From Bacteroidales bacterium (GTDB lineage: Bacteria; Bacteroidota; Bacteroidia; Bacteroidales; VadinHA17), in contig JALHSP010000043.1 of NCBI GenBank assembly GCA_022865305.1, positions 62,001 to 126,000 of the forward strand: a stretch of 64,000 nt of DNA, in the 5' to 3' direction. Both the position numbers and the translations under genes were made by a program. Below the pieces are notes generated by a model. The model did not search any database. It was not told the origin of the DNA and saw nothing but the letters and a program-made list of their open reading frames with translations. Of this stretch, positions 46,841-55,300 are shown piece by piece; position 1 is the first letter of the stretch, and each line of letters begins with the position of its first letter.

Positions 46841-47428
46841 ATGATAATTAGGAACCTGAACAAATACAGGATTATACTTGCATCACGGTCACCCAGGAGA
46901 CAGCAGCTTCTCAGGGAACTGGGAATCAGATTTGACGTGGTTTTAAAGGACTATCCTGAGGCATACCCGGAGAACCTCAAAGGGGAGGAGATTGCTCTGT
47001 ACGTAGCACTGGAAAAGGCAAAACTATTTAAAGAAGAGATATCTGATAATGAAATAGTTATTACGGCAGATACGATAGTATGGTGTAATAATAAGGTGCT
47101 CGGTAAACCGTCAGATGACGGAGATGCAAAACGGATGATAAGGGAGATATCCGGAAACACTCATGAAGTGATAACCGGTGTTTGTCTTTTTTCAGCTCTC
47201 AAGAATAAGACTTTTGCCGTTTCCACAAAAGTTACTTTTGATACACTGACTGATGATGAGATAACTTTTTATATTGATAAATACAAACCTTTTGATAAGG
47301 CCGGGGCTTACGGGATCCAGGAATGGATCGGCATTGCTGCATGCAGCCATATTGAAGGATCATATTTTAATGTTGTCGGATTACCGGTTCAAAGGCTTTA
47401 CAGAGAATTAATGGACTTTACCTCGTAA
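46841..47428 (+). CDS. Maf family nucleotide pyrophosphatase (dTTP/UTP type)
   Basis: The 195-residue protein matches Maf: IILASRSPRRQQLLRELGI at the N-terminus, ITADTIVWCNNKVLGKPSD in the middle, and HEVITGVCLF and GAYGIQEWIGI towards the end. Such enzymes hydrolyse non-canonical or excess nucleoside triphosphates. Two bases separate it from the preceding gene. It converges with the DUF5916 pseudogene. Confidence 0.93.
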   Translation: MIIRNLNKYRIILASRSPRRQQLLRELGIRFDVVLKDYPEAYPENLKGEEIALYVALEKAKLFKEEISDNEIVITADTIVWCNNKVLGKPSDDGDAKRMIREISGNTHEVITGVCLFSALKNKTFAVSTKVTFDTLTDDEITFYIDKYKPFDKAGAYGIQEWIGIAACSHIEGSYFNVVGLPVQRLYRELMDFTS

Positions 47429-47457
47429 TCCCTTCAGTGCATTGCAGACAACAATCC

Positions 47458-48926
47458 TCAGAACCGTACCGTATACTTTACTTTTATCCTTGCTTCATAG
47501 ACCTGCGGAGTGAATCGCTCAAGAGGATCGATCAGGGGGGAGTTAAATGTAAGGAACAGCTCTTTACCGGGTCTGATAATCCACTGAAACCTCGATTGCC
47601 AGCCGATTGTTTCTGACTGGTTCTCATATTGTGCATAATTATACCATGATATGTTCGGACTGAACAGGAAATTCAGATTAAGCCGGTAGATCTGGGTTAT
47701 AAAGCTGCCATCAGGAAGATCCACCCATTTCCGGTCCGATTCAACCCCGATATAAACAGGAACTACAACTTTGTAACCTGCCTGTATAAGCCAGTCTCTC
47801 CTTGAACCGGAATAAAAACTGCCCAGGCTGAATCTGGTTGATACCCATATGTTCCTTCTTTTTGCTGATGTGAGTTGCAGGGAATGACGCCAGAAATGAT
47901 ATGAACCGGAAGGGATCACAATATCTCTGAAAATATTAAAATCCTTTTCAAGGACTTCAAACTGGTACTGTGAGGAGATTGAGATAATATCACCGCTCAG
48001 GAAGGTAATTTCAGAAAGGTTGAAATCAATCTGAGAGGTTTGTAATCCCGTATTTTCCAGACCTGAGATTACCGAAAACCTGATACCCGACCTAATCTGC
48101 AGGATTTTTGAATTTTTTGGACGCGGTACTATCCCGAATCCTCCATAAAAATCGCGGATATCCCTTCTGGGAACAAATCCAAGTCCGGGAATAAAGTTCT
48201 TCCCTATCTGCAGATAACCTATCCTGAAATTTACAAGGTCACCGTTGATTCCGAAAGTGAAATAATTTGCCCCATCAAGAAAAAAATCTCTCTTTTCCGG
48301 AAAGAAAAGGTTAAAACGGGTAAGGTTTATCTGCTTCTCATCTACTTCTGTTTGCGCAAAGTCGGTATTTACCGATACTGCTGCCTTAAGCGAGGGAGTG
48401 ATCTGGTAAAATGCATTAAACCCGCCATTCAGGAGCGGTTGGGCATCGGCATCCTGTTTTCTGCTGAAGCCGGCTGTCGCATATGGAATAATATCCAGGC
48501 CTATTCCCTGGGTAATCCCTGTCAGACCGGTAATTCTTCCGGCATCTGAAACCAGTAACCGTTACGTCCGTCAAGAAATGTATCGAAGATGACCTGTACC
48601 CTGTCGTCCTCACCGAGGCTCACATCCCTGGCCAGCTCCTTGGCAGTTATCCCTGATGGTTCATCATAACAGCGTATTCCTATGTAAATATTGTCCTTAT
48701 CGAAAAGAAAAAGGAATTCGGTTTTCTCTGAAACAGGATCACCTGTTTTTGGCTCCCTCTGATAGAAATCATTAATAACTGCAGCCTTAATCCAGGCTTC
48801 ATCATTAACGAATCCATCAATTACAGGAATTACTTCTGTCAGAACAGCCTTAATACCAGGTTGTGAGAAAAGATCACTGAAGCTGAATAATAGGAAAACA
48901 AAAATAATCAGGGAAATACGGATCAT
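47458..48926 (-). pseudogene. DUF5916 outer membrane protein with CBM9-like domain, internally deleted and frameshifted
   Basis: The N-terminal part (start 48926) has a signal peptide (IRISLIIFVFLLFSFSDLFS) and a CBM9-like domain (PVIDGFVNDEAW, up to FLDGRNGYWFQMP), then a stop in that frame near 48522. From about 48555 a second frame continues without stops to 47458 with SDAGRITGLTGITQGIGLDI, FFPEKRDFFLDGANYF, FNIFRDIVIPSGSYHFWRHS and the C-terminal IDPLERFTPQVYEARIK, all DUF5916. Two pieces seem missing: the end of the CBM9 domain at the frame change (near 48550), and about 100 or more residues between FGINGD and LVNFRIGYLQ (near 48240). Total is about 490 codons against 700-850 in the family. 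I call it a decayed gene. Confidence 0.82.
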
Positions 48927-49027
48927 GCCTGGATTTTTTTTGGCCCGAAAGATAATTCTGAATCCTCTATTTTCCTAAACTTACGCTGCTTTATAAAATC
49001 TGTATCAGGGAGTCGCTGAAAATGGAT

Positions 49028-49927
49028 TTACTTATAGGCTTTGATTGTATTCAGTTTATCAACATATCTTTGAAGAACAGCTTCCTGGTCAGCTATCCTT
49101 TTCCTCGTCCTTTCCTGTGTATTGTCGATTTTAGGAATAGCCCTGGTAGCATTATCAATTGATTTTTCAGCCTTGCTGATTTTATTTTCGGAAGATGAGA
49201 TAGCCTTCAGGGTTTTCTTTTTCTGCTTTTCAAGGTCTTTAATGTATTTTACTTTTTCATCTTTGATATCTCCTGCTTCCATGGCACTTAACTGTGTGTT
49301 ATGTTCGAGGATTGCAGCTGATACAGAAGTAAGTTCATTGTTGAGTACAATAAGCCTGTCTTTTTCAGAGGATATCATCTTGTTATTTGAGCGGATCGAC
49401 TTTTGCATCCCAGACTGGTCCTTCTCAAGCGAACCAAGCTCTTTTTCAATATCCTTCAATTTGTTTTCTTCAGCTTTAACCTGTTCCGTGACCAGATCAA
49501 CATACTGGACTTTAGCGAAATTTAATAAAAAACTCTTTGCTTTGGCAACCTCAGCTTCCCCTGTTGCTCTTTCAACATATTGATCTTTTTTCATTTCAAT
49601 TGCAACCTGCAGGTTAAGAGCACTATCCTGATCTATAAGTTTACTGTAAACATTCACAGGATTTTCAGTAATGCTCTTAAGCAAAGCACCAAAAATTGAC
49701 ATTTCTCCGTTATCCGTGACTACGGTCGATTTGGTCCCTGTTTGCAATTCTTTTATCCAGTTTTTAAGAGTATTCTCATACTCAATTTCAGGAATAATCA
49801 CTGACAGTCCAGGTAAACGGTTATTACCTACCTTAAGGCTATCCTCCGATATTAAAATCGGATTTTGAGCTTTAATTCCGAAAAATGGAATTAAAATCAG
49901 CAATAAGAATATAGAAATTGATTTCAT
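49028..49927 (-). CDS. Exported coiled-coil protein of unknown function
   Basis: Not recognised. The 299-residue protein starts at ATG 49925-49927 with a signal peptide (KSISIFLLLILIPFFGIKAQ); an in-frame ATG 45 codons upstream would ruin it. The mature part has an N-terminal mixed domain (LPGLSVIIPEIEYENTLKNW) followed by long heptad-rich helices from about residue 110 to the end (for example LKDIEKELGSLEKDQSGM, KKKTLKAISSSENKISKA). No enzyme motif. It is likely a periplasmic or surface structural protein. It stands divergent from pdxB, separated by 270 bases with no clear promoter. Confidence 0.7.
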   Translation of the reverse strand: MKSISIFLLLILIPFFGIKAQNPILISEDSLKVGNNRLPGLSVIIPEIEYENTLKNWIKELQTGTKSTVVTDNGEMSIFGALLKSITENPVNVYSKLIDQDSALNLQVAIEMKKDQYVERATGEAEVAKAKSFLLNFAKVQYVDLVTEQVKAEENKLKDIEKELGSLEKDQSGMQKSIRSNNKMISSEKDRLIVLNNELTSVSAAILEHNTQLSAMEAGDIKDEKVKYIKDLEKQKKKTLKAISSSENKISKAEKSIDNATRAIPKIDNTQERTRKRIADQEAVLQRYVDKLNTIKAYK

Positions 49928-50197
49928 GGTATTTATTTTAGTGATCAGGCTTCTTTGATCTATAAAAATACAAAAAATTTCAGACTTTAGCACAAGTGCA
50001 ATTAAAGTTATTTTTGATTCTGATAAAACATTCCTTCCCCTTGTTGAAGGATAAATAGGCAAGCCCGAGTATGCCTATACTATCTATATACCTGAATCCC
50101 GTCAGTTCATAAATACCACCAGCCTTATAATGATAATGAATATTATGATATCTAATTCCCGGATTGTTAGTATCTTTCACGTGTAAAATTTATTATA

Positions 50198-51325
50198 ATG
50201 ATCAGTATAATTGCAGATGATAAGATTCCATTTCTGAAGGGAATTCTTGAGCCATTTGCCAGAATTACATATTTGCCCGGGAAAAATATTGTGAATGAAA
50301 TACTGAAGGATGCTGATGCACTGCTGATACGGACAAGGACAAAGTGTACAGAAAGCCTTCTGAAAGGTTCAGGTGTCAGATTTATAGGTACTGCAACAAT
50401 TGGATTTGACCATATTGATATACAATTCTGTAGAAAGCATAAGATTAAATGGACTAATGCACCCGGTTGTAACTCATCGTCAGTACAGCAATACATGGCA
50501 GCTGCACTCCTTAAAACAGCTGCTGAAGTCGGATTTAGTCTTAAAGACAAATCAATCGGCATAGTGGGAGTGGGGAATGTCGGAAAGAAAGTTGAGAATT
50601 TTGCCCGTATAGTTGGTATGAATGTTCTCCTTAACGATCCTCCCAGGGCAAGGAAAGAAGGTGACAAGACTTTTGTAAAGCTTAATACGCTTCTAAAGGA
50701 ATCAGACATAGTTACATTGCACGTACCTTTAAATATTGTAGGTGATGACAAAACCTATAATCTTTTCAATGAAAAGATATTTAAAAGGATGAAAAAAGGT
50801 GCATGGTTATTTAATGCTTCAAGAGGTGAGGTAGTTGAAACATCGGCTCTGAAGTCAGTGCTTCTGTCAGGCAAGCTGGGAGGTGCAGTAATTGATGTAT
50901 GGGAGAATGAACCTGACATTGATCTTGAGCTGATGGGAAAAGTATTTTTAGCTACACCTCATATTGCCGGTTATTCAACAGACGGGAAAGCAAATGGTAC
51001 ATCGATGATTGTAAACGCTTTAAGCAGATATTTTAATTTTCCACTGAAAGGCTGGTTCCCGGAAAATATACCTCCTCCCGCTTCTCCTGTTATTAAACTG
51101 GATGGTAAAGGGAAATCCGATGAAGACATTATCAGGGAAGCTGTAAATCTTACATATGATATTGAAACGGATAATTTTAATCTCCGGAGTTCACCTTACG
51201 ATTTTGAGAACCAAAGAGGTGATTACCCCTTAAGAAGAGAATTTCATGCCTACACAGCAAAACTTAAAGGTGGCTCAAAAATAGCAGTTAAGATGCTGAA
51301 GGATTTGGGATTCAGGGTAGCGTAA
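50198..51325 (+). CDS. pdxB: Erythronate-4-phosphate dehydrogenase
   Basis: The 375-residue protein is a D-2-hydroxyacid dehydrogenase of the PdxB type: MISIIADDKIPFLKGILEPFA at the N-terminus, the NAD-binding GIVGVGNVGKKVENFARIVG, PGCNSSSVQQYMAAALL, and the catalytic Arg-Glu-His set (NASRGEVVE; ENEPDI; TPHIAGYSTDGKANGT). The C-terminal 80 residues form the dimerisation domain. It oxidises 4-phospho-D-erythronate in the DXP-independent-of-PdxST route to pyridoxal phosphate. It ends next to an octamer array and the following gene is unrelated. Confidence 0.93.
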   Translation: MISIIADDKIPFLKGILEPFARITYLPGKNIVNEILKDADALLIRTRTKCTESLLKGSGVRFIGTATIGFDHIDIQFCRKHKIKWTNAPGCNSSSVQQYMAAALLKTAAEVGFSLKDKSIGIVGVGNVGKKVENFARIVGMNVLLNDPPRARKEGDKTFVKLNTLLKESDIVTLHVPLNIVGDDKTYNLFNEKIFKRMKKGAWLFNASRGEVVETSALKSVLLSGKLGGAVIDVWENEPDIDLELMGKVFLATPHIAGYSTDGKANGTSMIVNALSRYFNFPLKGWFPENIPPPASPVIKLDGKGKSDEDIIREAVNLTYDIETDNFNLRSSPYDFENQRGDYPLRREFHAYTAKLKGGSKIAVKMLKDLGFRVA

Positions 51326-51333
51326 GGATGAGG

Positions 51334-51365
51334 GGGAGGCTGGGAGAGTGGGAGAACGGGAGATA
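51334..51365. repeat. Array of four degenerate octamers (GGGAGNNN)
   Basis: GGGAGGCT, GGGAGAGT, GGGAGAAC, GGGAGATA run without gaps, starting nine bases after the pdxB stop. The first five bases are constant and the last three vary. No match in sequence to the other three arrays, but the same design. Confidence 0.7.
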
Positions 51366-51429
51366 TGTGGTATTACTCCGTGTTTTCCGCATGGAATCCG
51401 TGGTTAAAAAATTACTAAATAATTTAGAA

Positions 51430-52356
51430 ATGAAAATCCGGAATCTGAAAAGAAGAGATTTCACAAGAACCCTGACAATTGCAGGTATCGGGAGTATAGT
51501 ATCGCCTGTTATTGTAAAAGGACAGAAATCCGGCAATAAATCTGCCCAGCCGTCTTACCCGGAAAAATTCAGGCTGAGTCTGAATGCATATTCTTTCGAC
51601 AAGCCATTGCGGGCAGGAACATTCACAATCAGTGACATGCTTGATTATTGCTCAGGAACAGGTTTTGATGGCGTTGATCTTACGGGCTATTATTTCCCGG
51701 GATATCCAGCTGTACCTTCCGACGATTTTATCTTCTCCGTTAAAAAGAAGGCATTCCTGCTGGGTCTTTATATAAACGGAACAGGAGTAAGAAACGATTT
51801 TACCTGGTCCGATCCGCAAAAAAGAAATGAAGAGAAGACGCTTGTGAAAGAATGGATAGTGGTTGCCCAGAAACTAGGTGCTCCGTCAATACGGATCTTC
51901 AGCGGAAATCTGTCAAAAGAAAACTTCACATGGAAAGAGAGGGCAAAATGGATTGCTGATGATATTCGGGAATGTGCAGAATATGGTAAAGATCATGGTG
52001 TGATGATTGCGCTTCAGAATCACAACGACTTTGTCAGAAATGCATCGGAGGTGGAAGAGCTTTTAAGGCTTGTGAATTCCGAATGGGTCGGGTTGATGCT
52101 CGATATCGGCAGCTATCATACTGATGACCCTTATGACGATATAGCCCGGACATCAAAATACGCAATTTCCTGGCAGTTGAAGGAGAATGTATTTATTAAA
52201 GACAAACAGGTCGAAACGGATTATTCAAAAATCATTGATATTGTCAGGCAATGTAATTACCGGGGTTACCTGCCGCTTGAGACTCTCGGAGATGGAGACC
52301 CTGCCGTAAAAGTCGAAGCATTGTTGAAAAAAGTCAGGAAAATTATTGGCACCTGA
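51430..52356 (+). CDS. Sugar phosphate isomerase/epimerase family protein, exported (Tat-like signal)
   Basis: The 308-residue protein has a twin-arginine-like signal (NLKRRDFTRTLTIAGIGSI, residues 5-23) and a TIM barrel of the xylose-isomerase-like family; metal ligands include those of MIALQNHNDF, GLMLDIGSYHTDDP, ISWQLKENVF and GYLPLETLG. The ATG at 51430 was chosen because it starts the signal; an upstream ATG at 51328 would run through the repeat array. It probably acts on a sugar in the periplasm. It is a distant paralogue of the protein at 2945-3937. Confidence 0.82.
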   Translation: MKIRNLKRRDFTRTLTIAGIGSIVSPVIVKGQKSGNKSAQPSYPEKFRLSLNAYSFDKPLRAGTFTISDMLDYCSGTGFDGVDLTGYYFPGYPAVPSDDFIFSVKKKAFLLGLYINGTGVRNDFTWSDPQKRNEEKTLVKEWIVVAQKLGAPSIRIFSGNLSKENFTWKERAKWIADDIRECAEYGKDHGVMIALQNHNDFVRNASEVEELLRLVNSEWVGLMLDIGSYHTDDPYDDIARTSKYAISWQLKENVFIKDKQVETDYSKIIDIVRQCNYRGYLPLETLGDGDPAVKVEALLKKVRKIIGT

Positions 52357-52360
52357 TTTT

Positions 52361-55300
52361 TCATTCGGCTTCCTGGAGTACCTTTTCAGTCTTCTCAGAT
52401 CTGATGTGTTTCTTCAACCTTGCATACTCTTTTACCTGGAAAACAAACGCCTGAAGTCTTGTATCAAGCGAGACAGAATCCTGCCCGTCATAGGCAATAT
52501 TTATAAATGGTATATTTTCATGATCTTTCCTGTAGGTATCACTGACTGATGCTACAAGAGTTCCTGGCATGCAGGTGAAAGGAAGAATGGCAGCCAGCCC
52601 TGAAACTCCCCTGTCGTATAGAGCTACAGAAGTACCTATTGCTATAGGTGGATCACCATCATAGTATTTATTTACATAAGTATCGCACATACTGAGCATA
52701 TCATGCAATGAAACATCTTTTTCATGATCAGTGAATTTCTTTATATTCTTCAGCAGGGAATAAGCTATAACGTCCTGACCGAGTCCCTGGATCTTGGATT
52801 TAATAACTCCCATTTTGTCATTTTTCCATCTGCTGTCGCGTGTGAACCTGTAGGTGGAATAGTATATCCATTCCGAGAACGGACCTATAACTACTTCAAC
52901 GCCAAGATCTTCCAGTCGATTTGCTATATTGCCGTTGCAACCGGCATTATCGCGCATAAATATCTCTCCGATAATTGCCACAACCGGTTTTCGTTCACTT
53001 TTATCGACTTTTATTGCCCGGAAATCAGAGGCAATTCTTTCAAGCAGCTTTGTTAATCCCTTTGAGCCTTTTTCAATACATTTTTCAAGTTTCTCATATG
53101 ATTCCCAATAGAGTTTGTCAGAGTCTCCTTTGTTTATCTCATAAGGCCTGGTTTCCCTGTAAATTTTCCGGAGATAATCGGCAGCTATAAATCCTTTCCA
53201 GGCATTTATTCTGAATTTTTGCCCATGTTCACCCGCAACATCTTCATAAGATGTATCATTCGATGGTGTAATCAGCTCCGCATCTTTATACCCTAATTTG
53301 TCAAAGAGTATTCTGTGAAATTGATTATACTGGCCAAACCTGCATGGCCCGTTATGATCAGGCATGAAGAAGCACATTTTTGAAGGGTCTCCACCGGGTT
53401 CCTGCAGTTTCTTGATAAAACTACCGGTAGTGCAAATCATTGGGAAGCATTCTTTTGACGAGGTATATTTTCTTCCTATGGCAATATCTTCTTCTGTCTG
53501 CATCGGCAGTACTTCTGACGGAATACCGCAGGAACGTGCAGCAGCGGCAAGCAGATAAGCGCCATCGTTCATGTATGGAAAGTACAGAACCCTCTCTTTG
53601 GGTGGTGATGAAGGACTTGGCCGGGGACGGAAAATCTCATGGTCCCTCTTTTCATTCTGCTCGGCACCTTTCAGACTGTCGAGAAAGGCTTCAATTCGTG
53701 TCACCATACCGGCATCGGCTGAATGTTCATCAACTTCAAGATGAAGAAACGGCTTACCTTTAAGTTCTTCGGTTACATAATGATGGATAAATGAGTCGGG
53801 ACCGCAACGGAAATTACTGATGTAAACAGCATAAAGACCATCGGTTTTTGCTACCAATTGAGCTCCGGCAATAATCTTCTGACCATTAGGCCAGTACATG
53901 TTACGGTAGCTTGTAAATATATTATTATCCGAAGTGTCAAGCATATCCAGAGGAATAGGCATGACATTCTGGCTTATAAGCTTTTCGATAAGAGCCAGGT
54001 TAAGATGGGGATCGGAGCTGTTATATGGTTTGCCAAGTAAAACAACAGGCCGGCAGTTTTCCGGAATGGCATTCATAACCTCTTTTCCGTAATCCACAAG
54101 CCTTTTTTCAAAAGCAACCTGAACCTCGTCGGCTTTATAAAGAGCTTTCCTGATCTCATTCTTGCTGATGTTGAACTTTTCATGGAAATAAACAGTCATT
54201 TCTTTTTCAAGAGCACGTTTGAAAAACCTGAAATGAAGTGTGGGAACAAGAAATTTTGATTCATCGACTTTCCCTTTGAGGGCAGCTTTTACCATAAAAG
54301 GATAAGTCTGAACCCATGGACAGTTACAGTTAAATGTCTTATTAAATTTGTTTGGTTTGGCATTGACAATAAACGGAAGAAAAATATAATCAACACCTCT
54401 GTCAATCAGGTCTATGACATGACCATGCATAAGTTCAACAGGAAGGCATGTCTCTGTAGTCATTGTTTCAATTGACTTAGTAACAAGCGATTTATCCGAT
54501 TTGTTGGATAGAACAATTGTAAACCCAAGCTGCTCAAAAAATGTCCTCCAGAACGGGAACTGCTGATAGTATACCATAAGGGCTCTCGGAATCCCTATAG
54601 TTGTGGTTTTCCATGTTTCTTTTTCTGTGAAGCCATCCATGAGCATCTCAGTTCTTTTCTCGAACAGGTTCGGTATATTGTTTGCAATCTTCTTCCTGTC
54701 GTCAGTCTCATATTTTTCACAGCGTCCGCCATAATAGAGTGATTTCTTTTCCCCTGTTATTTGCACCCTTCTTATTTCGCAGTGGTTGGTGCATGCGGGA
54801 CATACAAATCTGCTCATTTTATAAGTAATATTGCGAATACCAAATCCCTTGAACCGGCTTTTTTGACCCTTTAACATTGATCGCTTGGCAAGAATAGCGG
54901 CTCCGATAGCACCTGTAACATCAAAATGAGGAGGTATGATTATCTTTTTATCAAGCACCTGTTCGAAAGCAGCAACGACCGCTTTGTTATTTGTAACCCC
55001 ACCCTGGAAGAATATTTTGTTGCCAACTCTCCTTTCGGCAACTACTTTTTGCAGGTAATTATATACGATGGAATAGGCAAGACCTCCGACCAGATTCTCG
55101 TTACGGGCTCCTTTCTGCATAAAAGAGTTGAGGTCCGATTCCATGAAAACCGTGCAGCGATCACCCAATTTTACCGGGCATTCTGATTTCAAAGCCATAG
55201 AACCGAATTCTTCTACTATATTTATATTAAGCTTCTCTGCCTGCTCTTCAAGAAATGATCCGGTACCTGCTGCACAAACCTTATTCATCTCAAAATCAAC

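Noticed and set aside
48416-48613. Separate 65-codon minus-strand gene within the DUF5916 region
   Set aside because: It lies in the third frame over sequence whose other frames carry DUF5916 homology; it has no similarity of its own.
49980-50180. Small open frame of 66 codons on the minus strand in the 270-base spacer between the coiled-coil gene and pdxB
   Set aside because: No recognisable motif, signal or ribosome binding site, and no coding context. Its composition (many Tyr, Ile and Gly) is compatible with a fragment, but evidence is too weak to call a gene. Nothing else clear is in this spacer.
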